Shown here: positions 48,627 through 59,176 of the stretch, piece after piece
Position numbering within the stretch: position 1 is the first letter of the stretch
Layout of the letters: each line of letters begins with the position of its first letter
Assembly (NCBI RefSeq): GCF_014138285.1
Contig: NZ_JACGXN010000001.1
Location: forward strand, 1,167,314-1,231,313
DNA: 64,000 nt
Direction: 5' to 3'
Source: Phyllobacterium myrsinacearum
GTDB taxonomy: Bacteria; Pseudomonadota; Alphaproteobacteria; Rhizobiales; Rhizobiaceae
Program-made: the position numbers and the translations under genes
The notes under the pieces: generated by a model
The model's input: the letters and a program-made list of their open reading frames with translations, nothing else
The model's database searches: none
What the model was told of the DNA's origin: nothing

Positions 48627-51557
48627 ATGAAAAAAGGTGATCATCTCTTCCTCGTCGACGGTTCTGGTTATATCTTCCGGGCCTATCATGCATTGCCGCC
48701 CCTTACCCGCAAATCGGATGGTCTGCCGGTGGGCGCAGTGTCGGGTTTCTGCAACATGCTGTGGAAGCTGCTGCGGGAGGCCAGAGATACATCAGTGCGG
48801 GTGACGCCCACGCATTTCGCTGTCATCTTCGATTATTCTTCAAACACGTTCCGTAAGGAAATCTATCCGGAATACAAGGCAAACCGCTCGGCGCCGCCGG
48901 AGGACCTCATTCCGCAGTTCGGACTGATCCGCCAGGCGACCAAGGCCTTCAACCTTCCCTGCATCGAAAAGGAAGGCTACGAGGCGGATGACCTGATCGC
49001 CACCTATGCGCGAATGGCGGAAGCCGTCGGCGCCGAAGTCACCATCATCTCTTCCGACAAGGATCTGATGCAGCTCGTGACCCCTCTGGTGTCGATGTAT
49101 GACAGTATGAAGGACAAGCAGATCGGCATCCCTGACGTCATCGAGAAGTGGGGCGTGCCGCCGGAAAAGATGATCGACCTGCAGGCTTTGACAGGCGATT
49201 CCACCGACAATGTCCCCGGCATTCCCGGTATCGGACCAAAGACGGCCGCACAGCTTCTGGAAGAGTTCGGCGACCTCGATACGCTGCTGTCCCGCGCCGG
49301 CGAAATCAAACAGCAGAAGCGGCGTGAAAACATTATCGAATTTGCCGAACAGGCTCGTATTTCGCGCCAGCTCGTCACCCTGAAGACTGATACGCCCATT
49401 GATGTGGGCCTTGAAGAGTTCGGCCTTGAACCACAGAACGGGCCGAAACTGGTCGCGTTCCTCAAGGCAATGGAATTCACCTCGCTCACCCGGCGTGCGG
49501 CCGAAGCGACGGGCATCGACGCCGCAGCCATCGAGCCATTGCAGGTATCGGTGGATACCGTTGCCGAGGCGCACGGTCCCGATGTCGAGATCCCTGACGG
49601 AACTGCTCCCGCTGCCGCCACCGAGAAACCACAGGACAAATCCGATACCGGCGCAATGCTGCCCGCCGATCTGGTAAAGGCGCGCACCGACGAGGCTCTG
49701 GCTTCGAAGATCGACACGGCAGCCTATACCTGCATCCGCGATCTCGCCACGCTGCAGGTCTGGATCAATGAGGCGACCGAAGCCGGACTGGTTGCATTCG
49801 ATACGGAGACGACATCACTTGATCCGATGCAGACCGAGCTGGTGGGCTTCTCCCTCGCCATCCGGCCGGGACACGCCTGCTATATCCCGCTCAATCACAA
49901 GTCCGGAACGGGTGACCTCCTCGGTGGCGGTACCGTCGAAGGTCAGATTCCGCTCGACGACGCCTTACGGGCATTGAAGCCGCTGCTTGAGGACCGGTCG
50001 GTGCTCAAAATCGCACACAATATGAAGTATGACTGGCTGGTGATGCACCGCTATGGCATCGATCCGCATCCGTTCGATGATACGATGCTGATCTCCTATG
50101 TGCTTGATGCAGGCGAAGGCACCCATGGGATGGATGCCCTGTCCGAGCGCTGGCTGGGCCACACGCCGATTGCCTACAAGGATGTAGCGGGTAGCGGTAA
50201 GTCATCCATTACATTTGATATGGTCGATATTGACCGTGCAACGTCCTACGCCGCCGAAGATGCCGATGTGACACTGCGCCTTTGGCGCCTGCTCAAACCG
50301 CGCCTGGTTGAAGATGGGCTTGTCTCGGTCTATGAACGGCTGGAGCGGCCACTCGTTGCCGTACTGGCACGAATGGAAGAACGCGGCATTTCCGTCGACC
50401 GGCAGATTCTGTCACGCCTCTCCGGCGATCTGGCTCAGGCAGCTGGCGCGATCGAGCACGAGATTTACCAGCTTGCCGGAGAAAAGCTCAATATCGGCTC
50501 GCCCAAACAGCTTGGCGATATCCTGTTCGGCAAGATGAGCCTTCCCGGCGGCTCGAAGACCAAGACAGGACAATGGTCCACATCGGCACAGGTGCTGGAA
50601 GACCTTGCGGCAGAAGGACATGAACTGCCGCGCAAGATCGTCGACTGGCGCCAGCTGACCAAGCTCAAATCCACCTATACTGATGCCCTGCCCGGCTATA
50701 TCCACCCGGATACCAAGCGGGTGCACACGTCCTATGCCATGGCCGCGACCTCCACGGGGCGGCTTTCCTCGTCGGAACCGAACCTGCAGAACATTCCTGT
50801 TCGCACCAGCGAGGGCCGCAAGATACGCACGGCTTTTATCGCCGATCCGGGCAATAAGCTGATTTCGGCCGACTACAGCCAGATTGAATTGCGGGTCCTT
50901 GCGCATGTCGCCGAGATTCCCCAGCTCACACAGGCCTTTGCCGATGGCATCGACATTCATGCGATGACCGCATCGGAAATGTTCGGTGTTCCGGTCAAGG
51001 ACATGCCCTCGGAAGTGCGCCGCCGCGCCAAGGCGATCAACTTCGGCATCATCTACGGCATTTCGGCCTTTGGCCTTGCCAACCAGCTGTCCATTCCGCG
51101 CGAAGAGGCCGGCCAGTATATCCGCACCTATTTCGAGCGCTTCCCCGGCATCAAGGACTACATGGAGGCGACCAAGGCCTTTGCCCGGCAGAACGGCTAT
51201 GTCGAGACGATCTTCGGACGCCGGGCGCATTATCCGGAAATCCGTTCGTCCAATCCGCAGGTGCGCGCTTTCAATGAACGCGCATCCATCAATGCCCCGA
51301 TTCAGGGTTCGGCCGCCGACATCATCCGCCGTGCCATGGTGCGGATAGAACCGGCGCTGAGTGACGCAAAGCTTTCTGCGCGCATGCTGTTGCAGGTGCA
51401 CGACGAGCTGATTTTCGAGACCGCCGAAGCGGAAGTCGAAGCGACCATTCCTATCATTCGTGACATTATGGAAAATGCCGCCATGCCGGCGATTTCCCTG
51501 TCAGTGCCACTCCAGGTTGATGCTCGCGCAGCAAACAATTGGGATGAGGCGCACTAG
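48627..51557 (+). CDS. polA: DNA polymerase I
   Basis: 976 residues from the ATG at 48627; the upstream 31 codons have no similarity. The 5'-3' exonuclease (1-~300) shows LVDGSGYIFRAYHALP and GDSTDNVPGIPGIGPKTA. The 3'-5' exonuclease keeps its acidic residues (FDTETTSLDP, HNMKYDWLVM, YAAEDADVTL), so proofreading is likely active. The polymerase has SADYSQIELRVLAH, RRRAKAINFGIIYGIS and LQVHDELIFE. It fills gaps and removes RNA primers. Confidence 0.97.
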   Translation: MKKGDHLFLVDGSGYIFRAYHALPPLTRKSDGLPVGAVSGFCNMLWKLLREARDTSVRVTPTHFAVIFDYSSNTFRKEIYPEYKANRSAPPEDLIPQFGLIRQATKAFNLPCIEKEGYEADDLIATYARMAEAVGAEVTIISSDKDLMQLVTPLVSMYDSMKDKQIGIPDVIEKWGVPPEKMIDLQALTGDSTDNVPGIPGIGPKTAAQLLEEFGDLDTLLSRAGEIKQQKRRENIIEFAEQARISRQLVTLKTDTPIDVGLEEFGLEPQNGPKLVAFLKAMEFTSLTRRAAEATGIDAAAIEPLQVSVDTVAEAHGPDVEIPDGTAPAAATEKPQDKSDTGAMLPADLVKARTDEALASKIDTAAYTCIRDLATLQVWINEATEAGLVAFDTETTSLDPMQTELVGFSLAIRPGHACYIPLNHKSGTGDLLGGGTVEGQIPLDDALRALKPLLEDRSVLKIAHNMKYDWLVMHRYGIDPHPFDDTMLISYVLDAGEGTHGMDALSERWLGHTPIAYKDVAGSGKSSITFDMVDIDRATSYAAEDADVTLRLWRLLKPRLVEDGLVSVYERLERPLVAVLARMEERGISVDRQILSRLSGDLAQAAGAIEHEIYQLAGEKLNIGSPKQLGDILFGKMSLPGGSKTKTGQWSTSAQVLEDLAAEGHELPRKIVDWRQLTKLKSTYTDALPGYIHPDTKRVHTSYAMAATSTGRLSSSEPNLQNIPVRTSEGRKIRTAFIADPGNKLISADYSQIELRVLAHVAEIPQLTQAFADGIDIHAMTASEMFGVPVKDMPSEVRRRAKAINFGIIYGISAFGLANQLSIPREEAGQYIRTYFERFPGIKDYMEATKAFARQNGYVETIFGRRAHYPEIRSSNPQVRAFNERASINAPIQGSAADIIRRAMVRIEPALSDAKLSARMLLQVHDELIFETAEAEVEATIPIIRDIMENAAMPAISLSVPLQVDARAANNWDEAH

Positions 51558-51568
51558 CGGATTACTGT

Positions 51569-51589
51569 TCTCCCCCGCATAGGGAGAGA
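51569..51589. other. Hairpin between convergent polA and kinase genes
   Basis: TCTCCCCC-GCAT-AGGGAGAGA lies in the 57-base gap between two convergent genes. There is no T tract, so it is not a classic terminator. It resembles the small inner hairpins of the palindromic elements at 34413 and 61985 and may be a remnant of that family. Confidence 0.4.
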
Positions 51590-51614
51590 TAAGGGCAGCA
51601 TTCGTTCCAAGCGC

Positions 51615-53198
51615 TTATTGCATCGCGTCCAGCACTTTGCGCTGGGCATGCATTTCGAGGAAAATGCGGTAATCCCGGTCAAAACGCTTGCGCGCCTTTG
51701 GCTCGGGCTGGCGCGGGTGCCCACCTTGTTTCATCGCAATACAGGCGGCGGGCAAATTCGGATAAAGTCCGGCTGCCGTTGCCGCAACCATCGCCGTGCC
51801 GAGAAGTACGGCATCTTCGGCGGCGGATGTGATGACCGTGCACCCAGTCGCGTCGGCATAGAGCTCCATGAGCAAGGGATTCTTGGTGTGGCCGCCCGTG
51901 ACATGCATGGTGTCGATGGCATAACCACGCTCGTTCAGCGCATCGAGAACATGCCGCACGCCCAAAGCAATACCGACCGAGGTGCGCCAGTAAAGCCGAC
52001 ACAGACTGTCAAACGATGCATCCAATGTAAGGCCGCTGATGACACCCACCGCATGCGGATCAGCCAGGGGGGACCGGTTGCCATGAAAATCGGGCAGGAT
52101 ATGCATCCTACCCGCGAGATCGAGCCCTTCCTTTTCCCGCAGTTCCATGACGCGATCAGTGATCTTCTGGTGCAGGGCGGCATTCGGCTCGCCAGCGGCA
52201 CCGTGCCAGCGAATGATGTGATCAAGAAGCGCACCTGAAACCGATTGCCCGCCTTCGCTCAACCAGCAATCCGGCAGCGCCGCGCCATAATAGGGGCCCC
52301 AAACGCCGTTGAACGAGATCGGCTCCTGCGACAGTGCCATCAGGCAACTGGAGGTTCCGGCGATCAAAGCCAGATGCCGGTCTATTTCCGAGAGATCACC
52401 GGCAAAACCACCGAGGACGCCGAGCGCCCCGGCATAGGCATCGATCAGCCCCGCACCCACATGGCAACGGGTGGTGAGCCCGAGCGCCTTCGCAGCCTCC
52501 GGCGTCAGTGTACCGACATCGGTACCCACGGGGCTGGCCCGCTCCGGCAGGTGCCCACGTTCCACCATGTCAGCAATGCCAACCTCTTTGAGATAATCAC
52601 TCTGCCAGCCCGGTTCTTCATGCGCCAGATACGTCCATTTGCAGGTGATTGTGCATTGCGACCGCGCCAGGGAACCCGATGCCTTCCAGCTGAGAAAATC
52701 GGCAAGATCAAAAAAGTATCCGGCCTTGTCCCAGGAATTGGGCAGGTGCCGCTTGAGCCACATCAGTTTGGGTGTCTGCATTTCCGGCGACATGACGCCG
52801 CCGAGATATTTGAGAACGTCGTGGCCAGTTGCCGTGCATTCATCCGACTCATCCAGAGCACGATGGTCCAGCCAGACGATCGTGTCCCAGCGGTTATCTC
52901 CACCGGTCGAGACAGTCAGGGGCTTACCGTCCTTGTCGCGCACGACCAGCGAGCAGGTCGCGTCGAAACTGATGCCAACAATATCGGCCGGAGCAACTTT
53001 TGAGGCCGCGATTGCCCCTTGAACCGCAATACAGACAGATTTCCAGATATCTTCCGAATCATGTTCGGCGTGATCAGGCAGCGGACGGTTCATCAGGATG
53101 GGATGTTCGACCCGGCCTAGCAGATTGCCTTTGGTGTCAAGAATGCCCGCGCGGGCGCTTCCCGTTCCCACATCCACAGCACATACGAAATCTGGCAT
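51615..53198 (-). CDS. FGGY-family pentulose kinase (ribulokinase-like)
   Basis: 527 residues from the ATG at 53198; the ORF extends 70 codons further with no similarity. Phosphate loop AVDVGTGSARAGILD, substrate segment GISFDATCSLVV, C-terminal HVTGGHTKNPLLMELYADATG. These features match the FGGY pentulose kinase group that uses D-ribulose or L-ribulose. As last gene of the polyol operon it may phosphorylate a ketopentose made by oxidation of arabitol or ribitol. The exact substrate is inferred. Confidence 0.82.
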   Translation of the reverse strand: MPDFVCAVDVGTGSARAGILDTKGNLLGRVEHPILMNRPLPDHAEHDSEDIWKSVCIAVQGAIAASKVAPADIVGISFDATCSLVVRDKDGKPLTVSTGGDNRWDTIVWLDHRALDESDECTATGHDVLKYLGGVMSPEMQTPKLMWLKRHLPNSWDKAGYFFDLADFLSWKASGSLARSQCTITCKWTYLAHEEPGWQSDYLKEVGIADMVERGHLPERASPVGTDVGTLTPEAAKALGLTTRCHVGAGLIDAYAGALGVLGGFAGDLSEIDRHLALIAGTSSCLMALSQEPISFNGVWGPYYGAALPDCWLSEGGQSVSGALLDHIIRWHGAAGEPNAALHQKITDRVMELREKEGLDLAGRMHILPDFHGNRSPLADPHAVGVISGLTLDASFDSLCRLYWRTSVGIALGVRHVLDALNERGYAIDTMHVTGGHTKNPLLMELYADATGCTVITSAAEDAVLLGTAMVAATAAGLYPNLPAACIAMKQGGHPRQPEPKARKRFDRDYRIFLEMHAQRKVLDAMQ

Positions 53199-53232
53199 TC
53201 GAACCTTCCGGCTTGTCGTGAACCGGAACGCT

Positions 53233-53919
53233 CTAATGAACGTCTGTTCGGGCCTGCAGCGATGACAACAGACCTGGCAATTCCAGCATGTCGCCGAATA
53301 TAAGGTCTGGCCCGAGAGACGCAAGCGCAGCTTCCAAACGGCCGCCACGCGCATGGGTTCCGCCGGTGAAAGCGAAGACCCGCATGCCAGCACGTTTGGC
53401 CGCCTCAATGCCTGCGGGGCTGTCTTCGATCACCACGCAATCCGCAGGATTGGTATTCATCGACTTGGCCGCATGCAGGAACAAGTCAGGCGCCGGCTTG
53501 CCGTGCTTGACCATCGTCGCGCTGAAAATATTGGGCTCCAGCAGATCGAGAAGTCCGGTCAGTTTGAGCGAGAGGCGAATCCGGTCGGGCTGGCTTGATG
53601 AGGCAACACAGCGTGGCAGATCAAGATGGCTCAACGTTTCGGCTATGCCCGGGATCGGCTTCAGATCTGTGCGAAAGCGTGCATAAAGATTGGCGCGCAT
53701 GTCTTCCAGATCCGCATCACTGGCGGCAAAGCCATAATCATCGTGCAGAATCTTGCTGATCGTCGCCATGCTGCGCCCGAGAAACATCTCGTATGCTTCA
53801 TCCTCGGACAACGTTGTACCGCTCTTGGCGATCATATCGAGAAGGACGGCAATGGAGATCGGCTCGCTGTCCACGAGAACACCATCACAATCGAAGATAA
53901 CGAGCGCGGGAGCTGTCAT
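53233..53919 (-). CDS. HAD-superfamily sugar phosphatase/phosphoglucomutase-like hydrolase
   Basis: 228 residues. Motif I DCDGVLVDSEP (nucleophile Asp and acid/base Asp), motif II VASSSQ, motif III GKPAPDLFLHA, motif IV VVIEDSPAGIEAA. The helical cap after motif I places it in the beta-phosphoglucomutase/phosphatase subgroup. It lies between mtlK and the pentulose kinase in the operon and probably dephosphorylates a sugar phosphate; the substrate is unknown. Confidence 0.85.
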   Translation of the reverse strand: MTAPALVIFDCDGVLVDSEPISIAVLLDMIAKSGTTLSEDEAYEMFLGRSMATISKILHDDYGFAASDADLEDMRANLYARFRTDLKPIPGIAETLSHLDLPRCVASSSQPDRIRLSLKLTGLLDLLEPNIFSATMVKHGKPAPDLFLHAAKSMNTNPADCVVIEDSPAGIEAAKRAGMRVFAFTGGTHARGGRLEAALASLGPDLIFGDMLELPGLLSSLQARTDVH

Positions 53920-53985
53920 TGCGTTTGACCAGTCACGACTGACGGGTACTTATGCTGCAAATACAAAATGAACATGGCTCGCACC

Positions 53986-55464
53986 CTACAGCTTGTCTGC
54001 GAGATAAAGTTTCAATGTCTCGCGCGTGCCCTTGTCCCAAAGGGTTTTCAAAATCCGGGAGAACGATTCCTCGAAGACGGGCGACGTTCCGACATCACCG
54101 AAAATATCGCTCATTGCCAGAAATGCCTTCGGATCGCTTTTGGCCTTTACCGCCTCAACCTTCAGCCGTTCAGCATTGGCATCCAGATAGTTCGTCGGCT
54201 TACCACTATCGGTCGCTCCCTCGCAGAACCGGCACCAAAGCGCCGAAACCAGCGACAGACCCGTTATGCTCTGGCCAGCCTTCAGCCGGTCCGCCGTGGT
54301 CGGCAGGATGAATTTCGGCTGACGGTTGGAACCGTCCTGACACAGGCGCTGGATCGTATCGCCGATCTTCGGATTGGAGAAACGCCGGTCGATCAGATCG
54401 TAATATTCCTCAAAGGTGACACCGGGTACGGGCGGGAGGACCGGAATGATCTCTTCCCGTTCGAGCTTGCCAAGAAATCCACGGATCAGCGGCTCTTCCA
54501 TGGCCTCATGCACGAAGTGAATGTCCATCAGCGCTGCCGGATAGGCGATCGTTGCGTGACCACCATTGAGAATGCGGATTTTCATCAGCTCATAGGGAGC
54601 AACATCCTGAACAAAGGTCACCCCGACCTTTTCCAGTGCTGGGCGGCCCGTCGGAAAGTGATCTTCGAGCACCCACTGCTTGAAGGGCTCGCAGAAAACC
54701 GGCCAATTGTCCTCGACACCGAAATCGCTCGCGAGCATTCCGCGTTCCCGGTCGGAAGTTGCCGGCGTGATACGGTCGACCATGCTGTTGGGGAAGGCAA
54801 CATTGTCCTTCACCCACCTGGCCAGATCCGCATCGACAAGCGCCGCGAGGCCGCTGATGGCGTCGCTGGTGACATGACCATTGCCCGGGATGTTGTCACA
54901 GGACATCACCGTATAGGGCGCGGTTCCTTCGCTGCGGCGGCGGATCAGCCCGGCCAGAATGAGACCGAACACCGTCTTGGGATCGCCAATATTGGCTGCA
55001 TCGGCAACAATCGCCGGATGCCGCGGGTTGAACACACCGGAAGCCGGATCAATGAAATAGCCACCTTCAGTGATAGTGAGTGACACGATACGGATTTCGG
55101 GATCGGCCAAACGGGTAATCGTGTTTTCGGTTTCACCCGGTTTCAGATAATCGATCATGGAAGCGGTGATTCGCGCGGTGCGATGGCCGCTATCCTGCTC
55201 GACAACCGTGGTCAGCCAGTCCTGCTCCTTCAGTTTCTGACGCATGGTCTCGTCTGAAGCCAGAACGCCGGCACCGACGATAGCCCATTCGTGATCGCTG
55301 CCCGCGTTGAACAGATCATCGAGATAGACGGCCTGATGGGCGCGATGGAAATTGCCGATGCCGAAATGGATGATACCGGCCTTCAGGCCGGACTGATCGT
55401 AGCCCGGCACGGCGACATTGGCGGGAAGCTGCTGCAAAGCGCTTTTGGAGAGTTTAACAGTCAT
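53986..55464 (-). CDS. mtlK: Mannitol 2-dehydrogenase
   Basis: 492 residues of the long-chain polyol dehydrogenase family. The Rossmann start is AGIIHFGIGNFHRAHQAVYLDDL; the catalytic Lys-x5-Asn-x2-His motif is KIRILNGGHATIAY. It oxidises D-mannitol to D-fructose with NAD+ and often also acts on D-arabitol. It lies in the smo operon between the sorbitol dehydrogenase and HAD genes. Confidence 0.93.
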   Translation of the reverse strand: MTVKLSKSALQQLPANVAVPGYDQSGLKAGIIHFGIGNFHRAHQAVYLDDLFNAGSDHEWAIVGAGVLASDETMRQKLKEQDWLTTVVEQDSGHRTARITASMIDYLKPGETENTITRLADPEIRIVSLTITEGGYFIDPASGVFNPRHPAIVADAANIGDPKTVFGLILAGLIRRRSEGTAPYTVMSCDNIPGNGHVTSDAISGLAALVDADLARWVKDNVAFPNSMVDRITPATSDRERGMLASDFGVEDNWPVFCEPFKQWVLEDHFPTGRPALEKVGVTFVQDVAPYELMKIRILNGGHATIAYPAALMDIHFVHEAMEEPLIRGFLGKLEREEIIPVLPPVPGVTFEEYYDLIDRRFSNPKIGDTIQRLCQDGSNRQPKFILPTTADRLKAGQSITGLSLVSALWCRFCEGATDSGKPTNYLDANAERLKVEAVKAKSDPKAFLAMSDIFGDVGTSPVFEESFSRILKTLWDKGTRETLKLYLADKL

Positions 55465-55540
55465 CGGGCCTAACCCCTCTTTTCAAATGAAGTCGCGCCT
55501 GTGCCCCGATCCAAGGGCACAGAAACAGCCGAGCGCTCGC

Positions 55541-56317
55541 TCAGTTCATCCAGTTGCCGCCGTCGACATTGTATGTCTGTGCAACCACGTAATCGCTGTC
55601 ACTGCTGGCAAGGAAAACCGCCATGCCGGTCAGGTCTTCTGCCGTGCCCATGCGGCCATAGGGAACCGCCTCGCCGACCAGACGCTTCTTCTCGCCGAGC
55701 GGCCGGTTTTCGTACTTGGCAAAGAGTGCATCGACCCCAGACCAGTGCTCGCCATCGACAACGCCGGGGGCAATCGCATTCACATTGATCTTGTGTTTGA
55801 TCAGATCCTGCCCGGTGGACTGGGTCAGGCTGATGACGGCCGCCTTCGTTGCACAATAGATGGCAACCAGCGCTTCACCCCGGCGTCCGGCCTGGCTCGC
55901 CATATTGATGATCTTGCCGCCCTTGCCGCGTGCAATCATCGCCTTGGCCACGGCCTGAAGCGTAAACAGTGTACCGGAGAAGTTTACGGCAAAAAGCTTG
56001 TCATAGCTGGCGCGGGTGATCTCGACGGTAGGCGACATATCGAACAGGGCCGCGTTATTGACGAGGATGTCGATCCCGCCGAATTTGTCGACGGTTTCCT
56101 TGACGGCTGCATCGATGGACGTCTGATCCGTCACATCGAGCCGAACCGCATAGGCGCCTTCACCCAGTTCCGACGCGGTTTCCTGCGCCCGGGCCAGATC
56201 GATATCGGCAATCACCACGTGGGCAGCGCCTTCCTTGAGATAGGCTTCCGCGAAGGCGCGGCCGATGCCGCGCGCCGATCCCGTGATGAACGCCGTCTTG
56301 CCTGCTAGTCTGCTCAT
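55541..56317 (-). CDS. smoS: Sorbitol dehydrogenase, SDR type (SmoS)
   Basis: 258 residues. Cofactor loop FITGSARGIGRA; Asp after strand 2 (IADIDLARA) indicates NAD+. NNAA near 88, catalytic Ser in NMASQAGRRGE and Tyr-x3-Lys in YCATKAAV. It closely follows the Rhodobacter sphaeroides SmoS pattern, oxidising D-sorbitol to fructose (and galactitol to tagatose). Its ATG is two bases from the smoK stop. Confidence 0.92.
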   Translation of the reverse strand: MSRLAGKTAFITGSARGIGRAFAEAYLKEGAAHVVIADIDLARAQETASELGEGAYAVRLDVTDQTSIDAAVKETVDKFGGIDILVNNAALFDMSPTVEITRASYDKLFAVNFSGTLFTLQAVAKAMIARGKGGKIINMASQAGRRGEALVAIYCATKAAVISLTQSTGQDLIKHKINVNAIAPGVVDGEHWSGVDALFAKYENRPLGEKKRLVGEAVPYGRMGTAEDLTGMAVFLASSDSDYVVAQTYNVDGGNWMN

Positions 56318-56318
56318 T

Positions 56319-57317
<999 letters not shown>

Positions 57318-57359
57318 AATATTTTTCCCATCTCTTTTGGCTGCGCCAAAGGCTGAAAC

Positions 57360-58190
57360 CTATTTCACTGCGCCGAAGGTCAAACCGCGCACCAGCTGCT
57401 TTTGCGAGAACCAGCCCATGATCAGGATGGGGGCAATCGCCATGGTGGATGCGGCTGACAGTTTGGCCCAGAACAAGCCCTCGGGACTTGAGTAGGATGC
57501 GATAAAGGCAGTGAGCGGCGCTGCATTGGCGGCGGTCAGGTTCAGTGTCCAGAATGCTTCGTTCCACGCCAGAATGATGTTGAGCAGCATGGTCGAGGCG
57601 ATGCCGGGGACCGCCATGGGCGTCAGCACGTAGACGATCTCCTTCATCAGGGATGCGCCGTCCATGCGTGCAGCTTCCAGAATCTCGCCTGGAATTTCCT
57701 TGAAGTAGGTGTAGAGCATCCAGACGATGATCGGCAGATTGATCATGGTGAGGACAGCAACGAGGCCGAGACGCGTATCGAGCAATCCCCAGTCGCGGAA
57801 GATCAGATAAAGCGGCACCAGCACACCGACCGCAGGCATCATCTTGGTGGAGAGCATCCACATCAGAATGTCCTTGGTGCGCTTGGTCGGCGAGAAGGCC
57901 ATGGCCCAGGCAGCCGGAATGGCGAGTGCCAGTCCGATCAGCGTCGACCCGACCGAAATCACCACGGAATTGGTGAAATGCTTGAAGTAGTCGGAACGGC
58001 TCTGCACCTCGTGGTAGTTTTCAAGCGTCCAGTCGAAGAACAGGAACTGCGGCGGTGTTGCGATCGCCGTTCCCTCGGACTTGAAGCTGGTGAGGAACGT
58101 CCAGAGGATCGGAAAGAAGATCAGGAAGCCGATGGTCCAGCCGATGACCGTGAAGATGATTTTGCTTCGCGTCGTGGTTGAGCGGGCCAT
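57360..58190 (-). CDS. smoG: Polyol ABC transporter permease (SmoG)
   Basis: 276 residues, six membrane helices, MalG type. EAA loop EILEAARMDGASLMKEIVYVLTPMAVPGI near 175-205. The N-terminal part starts in a basic cytoplasmic segment. It pairs with SmoF, whose stop lies four bases upstream of this gene's start. Confidence 0.92.
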   Translation of the reverse strand: MARSTTTRSKIIFTVIGWTIGFLIFFPILWTFLTSFKSEGTAIATPPQFLFFDWTLENYHEVQSRSDYFKHFTNSVVISVGSTLIGLALAIPAAWAMAFSPTKRTKDILMWMLSTKMMPAVGVLVPLYLIFRDWGLLDTRLGLVAVLTMINLPIIVWMLYTYFKEIPGEILEAARMDGASLMKEIVYVLTPMAVPGIASTMLLNIILAWNEAFWTLNLTAANAAPLTAFIASYSSPEGLFWAKLSAASTMAIAPILIMGWFSQKQLVRGLTFGAVK

Positions 58191-58194
58191 GATC

Positions 58195-59067
58195 CTACCT
58201 CTCCAGGTTCTTGCCGATGAGGCGAATGAGGAAGAAGGCGACGATGTTGGCGAGGACTACCGCAACGATACCGCCAGCGGAAGCGCCCCCCACATCGAAC
58301 TGCAGCAATGCCTGCATGTAGATGAGATAAGTGATGTTGGTCGTCTGGATGCCCGGCCCGCCATTGGTCGTCACCAGAATTTCGGCAAAGACGCTGAGCA
58401 GGAAGATCGTCTGGATCAGAATGACAACCGTGATCGCCCGGGACAAGTGCGGCAGCACGAGATAGATGAAACGCGAGATTGCCCCGGCGCCGTCCATCTC
58501 CGCCGCTTCCTTCTGCTCGCCATCCAGCGACTGCAGGGCAGTGAGCAGGATGAGCGTGGCGAAAGGCAGCCATTGCCAGGCAACAATGAGAATGATCGAG
58601 AACAGCGGCACCTGTGCGAACCAGTCGATCGGCTGGAGCCCGAAGGAACGGGCAATCCAGGCGAAGAGGCCGTTGACCGGATGCATCAGCATGTTCTTCC
58701 ACACCAGCGCCGAAACCGTCGGCATGACGAAGAACGGCGCGATGACCAGCAGCCGGACGATGCCCTGTCCAAAGAAGGGCTGATCCAGCACCAGTGCCAG
58801 AAGAATACCGCCAATGACCGTGATGAGCAGCGTACCGCCCACCAGAATAAGCGTATTGGCGAGCGCGGTAAAGAACGCCGGGTCCGTCAGAAAGTACTGA
58901 TAGTTGAGAAAGCCGATATATTCCTCGGTTCCCGGCATCAACAGATTGTAACGCAGGAACGAGAAATAAAGCGTCATGACAAGCGGCACGATCATCCAGA
59001 GAAAAAGCAGGATGACGGCGGGCGACATCATGATACGGGCAGTTGCACGTGTCTGAAGCGTAGCCAT
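58195..59067 (-). CDS. smoF: Polyol ABC transporter permease (SmoF)
   Basis: 290 residues, six membrane helices, MalF/UgpA type. EAA loop QKEAAEMDGAGAISRFIYLVLPHLSRAI near 193-220. It forms the pore with SmoG and follows the binding-protein gene after 109 bases. Confidence 0.92.
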   Translation of the reverse strand: MATLQTRATARIMMSPAVILLFLWMIVPLVMTLYFSFLRYNLLMPGTEEYIGFLNYQYFLTDPAFFTALANTLILVGGTLLITVIGGILLALVLDQPFFGQGIVRLLVIAPFFVMPTVSALVWKNMLMHPVNGLFAWIARSFGLQPIDWFAQVPLFSIILIVAWQWLPFATLILLTALQSLDGEQKEAAEMDGAGAISRFIYLVLPHLSRAITVVILIQTIFLLSVFAEILVTTNGGPGIQTTNITYLIYMQALLQFDVGGASAGGIVAVVLANIVAFFLIRLIGKNLER

Positions 59068-59176
59068 GGTCGGGTTCCGATACAGTGTTTATGAAAACCG
59101 GGAATCCAAAAAACCTTAAGGAGGCCCGGGCGGCACCTGACATTCGCGTCAGGAGCCGCCCGGAGCCAGGAGGATT

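Noticed and set aside
58081-59143. Long overlapping frames on both strands over smoF
   Set aside because: The plus-strand frame is extremely charged, and the other minus-strand frame is out of register with the conserved permease; both are shadows.
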